From Pseudomonas sp. LB-090624 (GTDB lineage Bacteria > Pseudomonadota > Gammaproteobacteria > Pseudomonadales > Pseudomonadaceae), in assembly GCF_003205205.1 (NCBI RefSeq), contig NZ_QJRL01000002.1:186001-250000 (forward strand): a stretch of DNA of 64,000 nucleotides, given 5' to 3'. Under the pieces are notes generated by a model. It saw nothing but the letters and a program-made list of their open reading frames with translations. It was not told the DNA's origin and searched no databases. Shown piece after piece: positions 8,014 through 16,696 of the stretch (the first letter of the stretch is position 1; every line of letters begins with the position of its first letter). The translations under genes were made by a program, and so were the position numbers.

Positions 8014-8823
8014 ATGATTCGTGGTTCAAGTGAACTGGTTGCCATCGTCGGTTCGCCCATCGCCCAGGTAAAGTCCCCGGAAAACTTCAACACCTGGTTC
8101 GCCAACAACAACTGCAACGTCGCCATGCTGCCCATTGATTTGCATGAGGCAGCGCTGGACAGCTTTGCCGGGGCTTTGCGCGGCTGGCAAAACCTGCGCG
8201 GTTGCGTGGTCACCGTACCGTACAAACAAGCCCTTGCCAGCCGCCTGGACGGCCTGAGCGAACGCGCAACAGCACTGGGCTCGGTCAATGTGATTCGCCG
8301 CGAGCGCGACGGGCGCCTGATGGGCGACAACGTGGACGGCGCGGGCTTCATCGGTGCCGCGCGCAAACACGGTTTCTCGCCAGCGGGCAAGCGGGCGTTG
8401 GTCATCGGTTGCGGCGGCGTCGGCAGTGCCATCGCCTATGCACTGGGTGAGGCCGGTATCACCAGCATTACCCTCAGCGACCCCAGCACCGCACGCATGG
8501 GCGCGCTGTGCGAACTGCTCGGCAATGCCTTCCCAGGGCTGACGACAAGTACGCAGTTGAGTGGGCTGGAAGACTTCGACCTGGTGGCCAACGCATCTCC
8601 CGTCGGCATGGGCACCTGCGCAGAGCTGCCTGTGTCAGCGGCCTTGCTGGCCACTCTGCAGCCCGACACGCTGGTTGCCGACGTAGTCACCTCGCCAGAA
8701 ATCACCCCCCTGTTGAACCGTGCCCGACAGGTCGGTTGCACAATCCAGACCGGGCCGGAAATGGCCTTCGCCCAACTGGGCCACCTTGGCGCCTTCATGG
8801 GCGTCACGCCGCTGGAGATCTGA
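8014..8823 (+). CDS. Shikimate dehydrogenase-like NAD(P)-dependent oxidoreductase (AroE family paralogue)
   Basis: 269 residues with the two AroE domains. The catalytic lysine motif VVTVPYKQ (~70) and the aspartate motif GDNVDGAGF (~111) are kept, as is the nucleotide fold VIGCGGVGSAIAYAL (~131). The substrate-binding motif near residue 20 reads GSPIAQVKSPENFN instead of the biosynthetic HSxSP, so one of the two serines that bind the shikimate carboxylate is lost and the substrate is probably altered. AAGGAGG precedes the ATG. It starts a catabolic operon under an IclR regulator, not an aro locus, so a catabolic role on a quinate/shikimate-like compound is more likely than chorismate synthesis. 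Confidence 0.88.
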   Translation: MIRGSSELVAIVGSPIAQVKSPENFNTWFANNNCNVAMLPIDLHEAALDSFAGALRGWQNLRGCVVTVPYKQALASRLDGLSERATALGSVNVIRRERDGRLMGDNVDGAGFIGAARKHGFSPAGKRALVIGCGGVGSAIAYALGEAGITSITLSDPSTARMGALCELLGNAFPGLTTSTQLSGLEDFDLVANASPVGMGTCAELPVSAALLATLQPDTLVADVVTSPEITPLLNRARQVGCTIQTGPEMAFAQLGHLGAFMGVTPLEI

Positions 8824-8827
8824 AGCC

Positions 8828-10561
8828 ATGGCGACTCATGAACCTACACCACACAGTTTTGACCTGGTTGTACTGGGCAGCGGCGCTGGTGGCTTTGCCG
8901 CTGCCGCCACGGCGGCCCGCCATGGGCTGAAGGTGCTGGTGGTGGAAAAGGCCGGGCACTTTGGTGGAACCTCGGCTATTTCCGGTGGCGCGGTGTGGCT
9001 GTATGGCACCGATCAGGCTCGCGCGGCCGGGGCCGAGGACTCCGCCGAGGCCATGCGTACCTACCTCCAGCACGTCATCGGCGCTGGCTACGACCCGACC
9101 CTGGCCGACGCCTTCATCGACCAAGGCCACAAGGCCCTGCGCTGGCTGGAGCAGCATACCGAGCTGCGCTATGCCCTGCGCCCGCACTCGCCGGACTATT
9201 ACCCGGATGCACCCGGCGCCACCCAGTTTGGGCGGGCGCTGGAAATGGTCGAATACGATGGCAAGCACCTCGGCCCGCGCTTCAAGGACCTGCAGATGCC
9301 TCCGCCCGGCATGCTGCTGTTCGGCGGCATGATGGTCAACCGCGTGGACATCCAGCACTTCCTTAGCATTCGCCAGTCGCCCAGGTCGCTGTGGCATTGC
9401 CTGAAACTGATGGCGCGCTATGCGCGAGACCGTCTGCAGCACCCGCGTGGCACCCGGCTGACCACCGGCAACGCCTTGATCGCCCGGCTTGCCACCAGCG
9501 CTTTCGGCTGCGGCGCCCATTTGTGGTTGCACAGCGAAGCCGTAGAACTGATCGTCGAACAGGGTGTGGTCACTGGCGTGCTGGTAGAGCGCGAAGGCCG
9601 CCGCGAGCGGGTGTTGGCCCGGGGCGGCGTGGTGTGCGCCATGGGCGGGTTCGCCGCCGGCGCGCTGGCCGCCGACTATCGCCCGGCTCAGGGCGCGCCA
9701 CACCTGAGCATGTCCCCCCCTGGCAACGACGGTGCCGCCCTGCGCCTTGGCCAGGCGGTTGCAGCAGCGACCGGTGAAGGCTTGGCAGCCAATTTCTTCT
9801 GGGCACCGGTTTCCGAATTGCGCCATGCCAGTGGTCAGCGCGAGCGCTTCCCGCACCTGGTCACCGACCGCGCCAAACCGGGCGTGATTGCGGTAGACCC
9901 AACCGGGCGGCGCTTCGTCAACGAGTCCGACTCGTACCACCATTTTGTGCAAACCATGTTCGCCAAGGGCATTGCCAGCTGCTGGCTGGTCTGCGATGCC
10001 GAAGCGATGAACCGCTATGGGCTGGGCCTGGCGCGACCCAAGCCGGTAAACAACCAGGCGTTGATCGATGCCGGCTACTTGTACCAGGCCGCTACCCCGC
10101 AGGCCCTGGCCCAGGCCATAGGCGTCGACCCGCAAGTGTTTGCGCACACCTTGGAGCAGTTCAACCGTGATGCCGGCAATGGCATCGACCGTGTGTTCGG
10201 CAAAGGTGGCAACAGCTACAACCACTACATGGGCGACCCGCTGCACACGCCGAACCCCTGCCTGGCGCCACTGGCCAGCGGCCCGTTCTACGCCATCCGC
10301 ATCCACACCGGCGACCTCGGTTCGGCCCGCGGCCTGGTTACCAACGCCAATGCCAATGTACTGAACCGCAACGGCCAGCCCATCCCCGGGCTGTACGCGG
10401 TCGGTAACGACATGAACTCACTGATGAAAGGCACCTACCCCGGCCCTGGCATCACTCTGGGCCCTGCCCTCACCTTCGGCTGGCTCGCTGCCAACCACAT
10501 TACCGCGCGCCTGCAGGCGCCGACCACCCAAACGGAGACCCCAGCATGTACTACGAACTGA
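8828..10561 (+). CDS. FAD-dependent dehydrogenase, FAD_binding_2 / 3-ketosteroid dehydrogenase-like
   Basis: 577 residues. The FAD-binding Rossmann motif VVLGSGAGGFAAAATAARHG lies at ~15, followed by VEKAGHFGGTSAISGGAVW, typical of the fumarate reductase/3-ketosteroid dehydrogenase flavoprotein family. Near the C-terminus IPGLYAVGNDMNS and GTYPGPGITLGPALTFG close the FAD domain. Family members oxidise or reduce C-C bonds next to a carbonyl. The ATG at 8828 lies 4 bases after the AroE-like stop, and the end overlaps the NIPSNAP gene by 16 bases, so the genes are tightly coupled. Two more genes of this family lie in the cluster (10908, 17667); this is the most divergent of the three. Confidence 0.9.
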   Translation: MATHEPTPHSFDLVVLGSGAGGFAAAATAARHGLKVLVVEKAGHFGGTSAISGGAVWLYGTDQARAAGAEDSAEAMRTYLQHVIGAGYDPTLADAFIDQGHKALRWLEQHTELRYALRPHSPDYYPDAPGATQFGRALEMVEYDGKHLGPRFKDLQMPPPGMLLFGGMMVNRVDIQHFLSIRQSPRSLWHCLKLMARYARDRLQHPRGTRLTTGNALIARLATSAFGCGAHLWLHSEAVELIVEQGVVTGVLVEREGRRERVLARGGVVCAMGGFAAGALAADYRPAQGAPHLSMSPPGNDGAALRLGQAVAAATGEGLAANFFWAPVSELRHASGQRERFPHLVTDRAKPGVIAVDPTGRRFVNESDSYHHFVQTMFAKGIASCWLVCDAEAMNRYGLGLARPKPVNNQALIDAGYLYQAATPQALAQAIGVDPQVFAHTLEQFNRDAGNGIDRVFGKGGNSYNHYMGDPLHTPNPCLAPLASGPFYAIRIHTGDLGSARGLVTNANANVLNRNGQPIPGLYAVGNDMNSLMKGTYPGPGITLGPALTFGWLAANHITARLQAPTTQTETPACTTN

Positions 10562-10866
10562 GAACCTACACCCTCGACCCACTGAAGATGGCCGACTGGC
10601 TGGCCCTCTACCAAAGCCACGCCCTGGAGGTGCAACGCGAACACCTGGGCGAGCTGGTGGGCTTTTTCACTACCGAGTTCGGCGACGTCAACCAGGTGGT
10701 GCACCTCTGGGGCTACACCAGCCTCGACGAGCGCATCGCACGCCGTGCTGCCATGGCAGCGGACCCACGCTGGACGGAATTCTCGCGGCGCAACCGCGAG
10801 CTGGGGGCGGTACTGCGCCTGCAATCCCGGCTGCTGCGGCCCACCGGCTTTTCGCCGCTGCAGTAA
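10546..10866 (+). CDS. NIPSNAP family protein
   Basis: 106 residues forming a single dimeric alpha/beta-barrel (ferredoxin-like) domain: MYYELRTYTLDP at the start, then VGFFTTEFGDVNQVVHLWGY and ERIARRAAMAADPRWTEF. These features are typical of NIPSNAP proteins. The molecular role of bacterial NIPSNAPs is not settled; in catabolic operons they accompany flavoenzymes. The start lies inside the end of the FAD gene (16-base overlap), which argues for obligate co-expression. Confidence 0.88.
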   Translation: MYYELRTYTLDPLKMADWLALYQSHALEVQREHLGELVGFFTTEFGDVNQVVHLWGYTSLDERIARRAAMAADPRWTEFSRRNRELGAVLRLQSRLLRPTGFSPLQ

Positions 10867-10907
10867 GCCATACGCCGTCTCTTTCACACCCCTAGCGGAA
10901 CACTGAC

Positions 10908-12581
10908 ATGCAATCCCTCGAATGTGACGTACTCGTCATTGGCTCCGGTGCATCTGGCCTGGCTGCCGCCGTTACCGCCGCGCATCATGGCCTGCGCGTG
11001 ATCGTCGCGGAAAAAGCCAGCCAGCTGGGCGGCACCAGCGCCTGGTCGGGGGGCTGGCTGTGGATACCGCGCAACCCGCTGGCCATCGCCGAAGGCATCG
11101 TCGAGGCTGACGATGCGCCGGAGCGCTACCTGCGTGGGCAAACCCACAGCAGCGCGCTGGATCCGCGCCAGCGCGCGTTCCTGCGTCATGGCCCGGAAAT
11201 GGTGGCATTTTTCCAGCAGCACACTGCCGTGCAATTCCAAAGCGGCAGCCGCATGCCCGACATGCATGAAGGGGACGGCAGTGCACGCGGCGGCCGTTCG
11301 CTGTGCGCCCTGCCCTACGACGGTCGTCTGCTGGGGCCATGGTTGCACACGCTGCGGCCGCCGCTGGACATCGTCAGCCTGGCCGGCATGGGTATCGCTG
11401 GAGGCGCCGACATGGCCGCCTTTTTCAACGCCACCCGCTCGCCCAAGGCGGCGCTGCATGTCGGCAAGCGCCTGCTGCGTCATGGACGGGACCTGCTGCT
11501 GCACAGTCGCAGTCAGCAGTTGGTCAATGGCAACGCGCTGGTGGCACGCCTGCTGCGCAGCGCCCTCGATCTTGGAGTGACCTTGCTGACGGGCAAACCA
11601 GCCACTCGCCTGCTCGGCGAAGGCCGGGTCAGCGGCGCCCAGTTCGCCGATGGCCAAGTGATCCATGCGCACCGTGGCGTGGTGCTGGCTTGCGGTGGCT
11701 TCCCCCATGACCGCCAGCGCATCGCACAACTGATGCCGCACGCACCCGATGGTGAGCAGCATTACTCGGCGGCACCCAAGGAAAACACCGGTGATGGCCT
11801 GCGCCTTGGCGAACACGCCGGGGGACAGGTCTCCACCGATGCGGCGCAGGGTGGTGCCTGGGCGCCGGTATCACGGGTGCCGCGACGCGATGGCAGTTTC
11901 GCTCACTTCCCGCACCTGATTGACCGCGCCAAACCCGGTTTCATCGCCGTGCGCCGCAATGGTCGGCGCTTCGTCAACGAAGCCGACTGCTATCACGACT
12001 TCATGAACGCACTGTTTGCCGCCACGCCGCAGGGTGAACCTGTGGAGGCCTGGCTGATCTGCGACCATGCCGCGCAACGCCGCTATGGCATTGGCTGGGC
12101 CAAGCCCTTCCCTTTCCCGGCCCGCTTCTACCAACGCAGTGGCTACCTGCACAGGGGCGCCAGCTTGGCGCAACTGGCGCAGCGCTGCGGCATTGATCAT
12201 GCGCAGCTGCAACGCACAGTGGCGCGATTCAACCAACATGCGGCCCAGGGCCTCGACCCCGCTTTCCAGCGTGGCGTATCCGCCTACAACCGGGCCCAGG
12301 GCGAACCGTTGCATGGGCCCAATCCGTCGCTACGGCCACTGCTGAAGGGCCCGTTTTACGCGGTCAGGCTGTTACCAGGCAGCCTGGGTACCTTTGCCGG
12401 CCTGGCAACAGACGCTGCAGCCCGCGTGCTGGACGGCGCGGCACAGCCGATCCCCGGGCTGTATGCGGTGGGCAACGACATGCACAGCGTGATGGGCGGG
12501 CACTATCCGAGCGGCGGTATCACTTTGGGGCCGGGAATGACATTCGGCTACCTGGCTGGCAAATCGTTGAGCGGTCTGTAA
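10908..12581 (+). CDS. FAD-dependent dehydrogenase, FAD_binding_2 / KstD-like
   Basis: 557 residues with an N-terminal FAD motif (DVLVIGSGASGLAAAVTAAH), the GGTSAWSGGWLWIPRNP segment and the C-terminal IPGLYAVGNDMHSVMGG / GGITLGPGMTFGYLAG block. It is clearly paralogous to the 17667-19379 protein: both share WIPRNPLA or WVPRNPLA, a VAFF(Q/E)QHTA segment, the ATRSP/MTRSP region and PHLIDRAKPGF/PHIIERGKPGI. Likely reaction: flavin-dependent desaturation of a cyclic ketone or acid. It is the last gene of the operon that begins at 8014, 41 bases after the NIPSNAP gene. It faces a tssM remnant. Confidence 0.9.
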   Translation: MQSLECDVLVIGSGASGLAAAVTAAHHGLRVIVAEKASQLGGTSAWSGGWLWIPRNPLAIAEGIVEADDAPERYLRGQTHSSALDPRQRAFLRHGPEMVAFFQQHTAVQFQSGSRMPDMHEGDGSARGGRSLCALPYDGRLLGPWLHTLRPPLDIVSLAGMGIAGGADMAAFFNATRSPKAALHVGKRLLRHGRDLLLHSRSQQLVNGNALVARLLRSALDLGVTLLTGKPATRLLGEGRVSGAQFADGQVIHAHRGVVLACGGFPHDRQRIAQLMPHAPDGEQHYSAAPKENTGDGLRLGEHAGGQVSTDAAQGGAWAPVSRVPRRDGSFAHFPHLIDRAKPGFIAVRRNGRRFVNEADCYHDFMNALFAATPQGEPVEAWLICDHAAQRRYGIGWAKPFPFPARFYQRSGYLHRGASLAQLAQRCGIDHAQLQRTVARFNQHAAQGLDPAFQRGVSAYNRAQGEPLHGPNPSLRPLLKGPFYAVRLLPGSLGTFAGLATDAAARVLDGAAQPIPGLYAVGNDMHSVMGGHYPSGGITLGPGMTFGYLAGKSLSGL

Positions 12582-12590
12582 CCCCATTTT

Positions 12591-13010
12591 TTACAATGAC
12601 CTCTCAGCCGACAGCACCACCTGCCCCCCACGGGCAGGCTGTTGCAACAAGCCCCGAGGCAAGTGAAAACCCTTGAATGGTTGCTGGGTTATGGGATTGA
12701 AGGCTTTTTCCGCATTCAGCCGGTAGCGCATCACGCCATCGCCGGCCCTGAAGCTCAGGTCGACGCTGGTGGCCGTTCGCCCATTCAGCGAGCCACGGCT
12801 GAGCAAGCGGAACATCGACCAGGGACCCCGGTATTCCAGGCTGCTGCTATTGCCATTCTGCGTTAGCAGGGTCAGGTTGCTACGCACGTGCTGCCTCAGC
12901 GTGTTGGGCCAGACGATCCCAATGATCTGGCGCGGGCCGTGGGTGTAGGAAATCAACTGGCCATCCAGGTCCAGCAGGCTGGTACGTTGATTGGCGCTCA
13001 GGCGGAAGGG
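12591..13010 (-). pseudogene. Remnant of type VI secretion gene tssM/icmF (C-terminal ~140 codons)
   Basis: The minus strand encodes an open stretch ending in a natural stop at 12591. It reads LSANQRTSLLDLDGQLISYT, HGPRQIIGIVWPNT, SVDLSFRAGDGVMRYRL and FKGFHLPRGLL, which match the C-terminal domain of TssM/IcmF, the inner-membrane protein of the type VI secretion complex. An in-frame TGA at 13011-13013 blocks the frame, and the >1000 preceding residues of a normal TssM are absent. No other T6SS gene is near. It is therefore a fragment left by a deletion or recombination event at this edge of the catabolic island. Confidence 0.85.
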
Positions 13011-13221
13011 TCAGATGCCGTCTACGCTTGAACAACGTGGATACCTGCCGCGCCCACTGACCTACGCAACCGTTCGATAACCGAACAGTAGCCCGTCTCT
13101 TGAATTGACGCTGCCGCCTTCACTGCGCACCATGCACCGGCCTTGCGTGCCCCCCTGCCTGGGAACCGGTCACGTACTCGTAGCACCGCAGCTGAATACA
13201 ATTTCAAGAAACGAGCAGTTT

Positions 13222-14547
13222 ATGAACCACTCCAAGATCACCCCCGCCGCTACCCGGATGCCTCAGGGTTCGATCGGCGACAAGCTTCGCGGCGCCTTCG
13301 GCGTCGGCAAGACCCGTTGGGGCATGCTGGCCCTGGTGTTCTTCGCCACTACCCTGAACTACATCGACCGCGCCGCCCTTGGCATCATGCAACCTGTGCT
13401 GGCCAAGGAAATGAGCTGGACGGCGATGGACTACGCCAACATCAACTTCTGGTTCCAGGTCGGTTACGCCATCGGCTTTCTGCTGCAGGGCCGCCTGATC
13501 GACAAGGTGGGAGTGAAACGCGCCTTCTTCTTTGCCGTGCTGCTATGGAGCCTGGCCACTGGCGCACATGGCCTGGCCACCTCGGCGGCAGGCTTCATGG
13601 TCTGCCGCTTCATCCTAGGCCTGACCGAGGCCGCCAACTACCCGGCTTGCGTAAAGACCGTGCGTTTGTGGTTCCCAGCGGGTGAGCGGGCGATTGCCAC
13701 CGGGCTGTTCAATGCCGGCACCAACGTCGGCGCCATGGTTACCCCGGCGCTGTTGCCGTTGATTCTGGCGGTGTGGGGCTGGCAAGCCGCGTTCATCGCC
13801 ATGGGCAGCCTGGGCCTGGTGTGGGTGGTGCTGTGGCTGTTGAAGTACTACAACCCTGAGGACCACCCCAGCGTACGCCAGAGCGAGGTGCAGTACATTC
13901 AGCAGGATGAAGAGCCCGAGCCGTCCCGCGTACCGTTCAGCCGAATCCTGCGGCTACGTGGCACCTGGGCGTTCGCGGTGGCCTATGCGATTACCGCGCC
14001 GGTGTTCTGGTTCTACCTGTACTGGCTGCCGCCGTTCCTCAACCAGCAATACAGCCTGGGCATCAACGTGACCCAGATGGGTATCCCGCTGATCATCATC
14101 TGGCTGACAGCGGACTTTGGCAGCATCGGTGGCGGCATCCTGTCGTCGTGGCTGATCGGCCGTGGCGTGCGCGCCACGACGGCGCGGCTGGTGTCGATGC
14201 TGATCTTCGCCTGCACCATGGTCAGCGTGGTCTTCGCCGCCAACGCCAGCGGGCTGTGGGTCGCGGTGGCGGCCATCTCGCTGGCGGTGGGCGCGCACCA
14301 GGCATGGACGGCAAACATCTGGAGCCTGGTGATGGACTACACGCCCAAGCACCTGGTGAGCACGGTGTTCGGCTTCGGCAGCATGTGCGCGGCAATCGGC
14401 GGGATGTTCATGACCCAGATCGTCGGCAGTGTGCTGACCGCGACCAACAACAACTATGCCGTGTTGTTCACCATGATCCCCGCGATGTACTTCCTGGCGC
14501 TTGTATGGATGTACTTCATGGCGCCGCGCAAGGTCGAGAGCGCCTGA
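13222..14547 (+). CDS. MFS transporter, anion:cation symporter (ExuT/GudP-like)
   Basis: 441 residues with 12 predicted membrane helices. ACS-family marks include TTLNYIDRAALGIMQPVL in TM1, GRLIDKVGVKRAF, and RFILGLTEAANYPACVKTVRLWF, which is close to the signature of the hexuronate/glucarate branch. It should import an organic anion such as a sugar acid or hydroaromatic acid with protons. I chose the ATG at 13222; an upstream frame to 13105 is poorly supported. Neighbours on both sides are catabolic genes, so it is the probable entry port for the cluster substrate. A strong terminator follows at 14571-14594. Confidence 0.9.
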   Translation: MNHSKITPAATRMPQGSIGDKLRGAFGVGKTRWGMLALVFFATTLNYIDRAALGIMQPVLAKEMSWTAMDYANINFWFQVGYAIGFLLQGRLIDKVGVKRAFFFAVLLWSLATGAHGLATSAAGFMVCRFILGLTEAANYPACVKTVRLWFPAGERAIATGLFNAGTNVGAMVTPALLPLILAVWGWQAAFIAMGSLGLVWVVLWLLKYYNPEDHPSVRQSEVQYIQQDEEPEPSRVPFSRILRLRGTWAFAVAYAITAPVFWFYLYWLPPFLNQQYSLGINVTQMGIPLIIIWLTADFGSIGGGILSSWLIGRGVRATTARLVSMLIFACTMVSVVFAANASGLWVAVAAISLAVGAHQAWTANIWSLVMDYTPKHLVSTVFGFGSMCAAIGGMFMTQIVGSVLTATNNNYAVLFTMIPAMYFLALVWMYFMAPRKVESA

Positions 14548-14570
14548 GGGCGCTGACCCGTTACCTCTAC

Positions 14571-14594
14571 GGGGCCCTTGCGGGCCCTTTTTTT
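14571..14594 (+). terminator. Rho-independent terminator after MFS gene
   Basis: GGGCCC-TTGC-GGGCCC followed directly by seven T residues, 24 bases after the MFS stop codon. Confidence 0.85.
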
Positions 14595-14661
14595 CGGCGG
14601 GCAGTTATCGTTGTGCGGGGCACGTGATGCATGGCACGGGCCATGCGCCACGTGTTTGGAT

Positions 14662-15477
14662 TCAGACCGCGGCCAACACTGCCTTGGCCCTTTCCAGCGC
14701 CATACGCGCGCGCTGTTCGCCACTGATCCCTTGCTCCAGCAATTGCCGTGTCGGGATTTCCAGGCTTAGCGGAACGGTTGCCGGCAACGCGCGCAGCAGG
14801 CCGACCAGATCGGCGTCGCCTTCACCGGGGAACCGTCGTTCGTTACGCGCCTGGCGCAGGATTTCGTCCATCTCGGCCGGCACCGGGCCGGCAACGTCAC
14901 ACAGCTGGGCATAGCGCATGCGCTGCGGTGCCAACTGCGCCAGGTCGCTCAGCGACGAGCGCGAGCGGTTGAAGTGGAATGCATCCACCAACACGCAGCC
15001 ATTGGCGTGATCGGCGTTGGCCACCACGCGCATGGCCTGGCGCAGGTCGCGCACATCGGTCCACGGCATGAACTCCAGGTGTGGGTAGATGCCATGCACT
15101 GCCGCCAGTTCGCACAGGGCAGCAAAGCGATCGGTCAGGCGAGCTTCATCCGGGTCGTTGCCCGCCACCAGCAACTCTGTCCCGCCCAACTCGGCGCCCA
15201 CCGCCAGGATCGGCTCGAAATCCGCAACGCAGGTTTCCGGCTTGAGGCGCAGGATCTCCAGGTCAAGCACCTTGATACCGGTATCACGCAAGCGCGCCAG
15301 GGTCTGCCGGCGCAGGTCTGCATCGGCCACCAGCGGGAAGTGCTGCTCCTGCTCGGTGGCCGGCACCAGGCGCAGACCAACATGGCTATAGCCGGCGCGG
15401 GCGGCTGCCTCGACCATGTCCGGTGGGGACAGTTCGAGCACCGTCAGGGCGGCAAGAGAGAAAATACGGTCAGTCAT
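14662..15477 (-). CDS. Sugar phosphate isomerase/epimerase-like TIM barrel (AP endonuclease 2 family)
   Basis: 271 residues of the xylose-isomerase-like TIM-barrel superfamily. Likely metal ligands are the glutamates in LDLEILRL and HLEFMPW, the DAFHFNRS segment and a C-terminal LSLEIP. The family includes sugar isomerases, inosose dehydratases and 3-dehydroshikimate dehydratases. In a cluster that also has an AroE-like enzyme, the last activity deserves thought, but the sequence does not decide it. It is co-directional with the Gfo/Idh gene upstream (27-base gap), so they form one operon. Confidence 0.87.
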   Translation of the reverse strand: MTDRIFSLAALTVLELSPPDMVEAAARAGYSHVGLRLVPATEQEQHFPLVADADLRRQTLARLRDTGIKVLDLEILRLKPETCVADFEPILAVGAELGGTELLVAGNDPDEARLTDRFAALCELAAVHGIYPHLEFMPWTDVRDLRQAMRVVANADHANGCVLVDAFHFNRSRSSLSDLAQLAPQRMRYAQLCDVAGPVPAEMDEILRQARNERRFPGEGDADLVGLLRALPATVPLSLEIPTRQLLEQGISGEQRARMALERAKAVLAAV

Positions 15478-15504
15478 TTATCGTCACCAAAAATTGAGGG
15501 CGTA

Positions 15505-16557
15505 CTAGGCAATGTGCTCCGGCGCACAGGCACGGCCGCTTTCGGCGGCTTGGCGAATAGCGTCGATCAGCGCCAGGGTGCGACCACCGTCGGCGGCATC
15601 GATCAGCGGCGCCTGTTCACCCCGGGCAACCCGCACGAAGTGCTGCATCTGCAAAGTCAGTGCATCGCCAGCGGGGATGGCTTCCTGGTTCTGCAGCAAC
15701 GGCGTATGCCAGCCCGAACCAGCGTCGGCGTAGTGCCAGCGCTTGAGCTGGGGAATGCTCAACGCGCCCTGGGTACCCGCCAGCAGGTAGCACGGCTGGT
15801 CGGCCTGGCGTGGGTAGACCGGGCTTTCGCCAGAGTCCAGTTCCCAGCTCCACGGCGCCGCCACGGCGTCGGAGCCGGTCAAGCTGCCCAACGCCCCATT
15901 GGCGAACTGCAACAGCACTGCAGCGCTGTCTTCGTTGGCGAAACCGCGCACGTCGTTGCGGGTGAACGCCTGCACCTGTACCACTTCGCCACACAAGTGG
16001 CGCAGCAGGTCGAGGTCGTGGATCAGGTTGGTCAGCAAGAAGCCGGCGCCCGGCTCGCGACGCCATGGCGTTTCAAAGTAGCTGTCGGGCTTTTGCAACT
16101 GCCACAGTGCAGTGACATTGATCAGCCGGCCCAGCTTGCCTGCACTGATTACCTGATGCGCTTTGGCGATCAGGGGGTTGTGCCGGCGATGATGACCAAC
16201 CAGGACCGGCACATTGCGCCTGCGCGAGGCCTCTACCAAGGCCCGAACTTCATCCAGATGCACGCCGACCGGCTTTTCTACCAGTACCGGCACACCGGCT
16301 TCGACGCAATCCAATGCGGTGGCCACATGCTGATTATTCGGGTTGGCGATGATGGCTGCTTCTGGGCGCACGCGCTCCAGCATCTGCCGGTGGTCAGCAA
16401 AATACGGCACGCCGCATTCGGCTGCGAAAGCCTCGGCCTGTGGGCCAGGATCGGCCACCGCGCACAGTTGAGCCTGAGGCACGTTGCACATGTGCTGGTA
16501 GTGCTGGCGACCCATGATGCCAGCACCGATCAGGGCAATACGAAGGGGTGCGTTCAA
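15505..16557 (-). CDS. Gfo/Idh/MocA family NAD(P)-dependent oxidoreductase
   Basis: 350 residues. The N-terminal Rossmann fold shows IALIGAGIMGRQHYQHM and later AIIANPNNQHVATA. The catalytic-lysine motif is PVLVEKPVGVHLDE (~95), followed by a C-terminal alpha/beta domain with LIHDLDLLRHLCGEVVQVQA. Family members oxidise inositols, sugars or sugar acids. The likely start is a TTG at 16557 with GAGGA ahead of it; the nearest in-frame ATG would cut into the Rossmann motif. It forms an operon with the TIM-barrel gene. A TGTGGAAC motif lies in its promoter (16603-16613). Confidence 0.88.
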   Translation of the reverse strand: MNAPLRIALIGAGIMGRQHYQHMCNVPQAQLCAVADPGPQAEAFAAECGVPYFADHRQMLERVRPEAAIIANPNNQHVATALDCVEAGVPVLVEKPVGVHLDEVRALVEASRRRNVPVLVGHHRRHNPLIAKAHQVISAGKLGRLINVTALWQLQKPDSYFETPWRREPGAGFLLTNLIHDLDLLRHLCGEVVQVQAFTRNDVRGFANEDSAAVLLQFANGALGSLTGSDAVAAPWSWELDSGESPVYPRQADQPCYLLAGTQGALSIPQLKRWHYADAGSGWHTPLLQNQEAIPAGDALTLQMQHFVRVARGEQAPLIDAADGGRTLALIDAIRQAAESGRACAPEHIA

Positions 16558-16602
16558 CAGCCTGTCCTCTTGTCATTGTTGTGTAATGAATTCTGAAACC
16601 AC

Positions 16603-16613
16603 GTTCCACAATT
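16603..16613. promoter_or_regulatory. TGTGGAAC-type motif upstream of Gfo/Idh operon
   Basis: GTTCCACAATT here reads AATTGTGGAAC on the minus strand. Closely similar words occur at 17514-17523 and 17628-17637, in front of the IclR gene and the FAD gene. A nearby GAATTCTGAA also recurs near 17500 (GAATTCTAGAA), giving the same two-part arrangement. Confidence 0.5.
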
Positions 16614-16696
16614 CACTTTCAGCAATTTAGAACCAGGTTCAGCTTTTCAGAAGAACCCGGACAAGAGACTGTGCGGTAATCGACCGGAATATCCCC

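Noticed and set aside
8804..10306. 500-codon antisense frame across the first FAD gene
   Set aside because: It is a shadow of GC-rich codon use; the plus strand has clear FAD motifs over the same bases.
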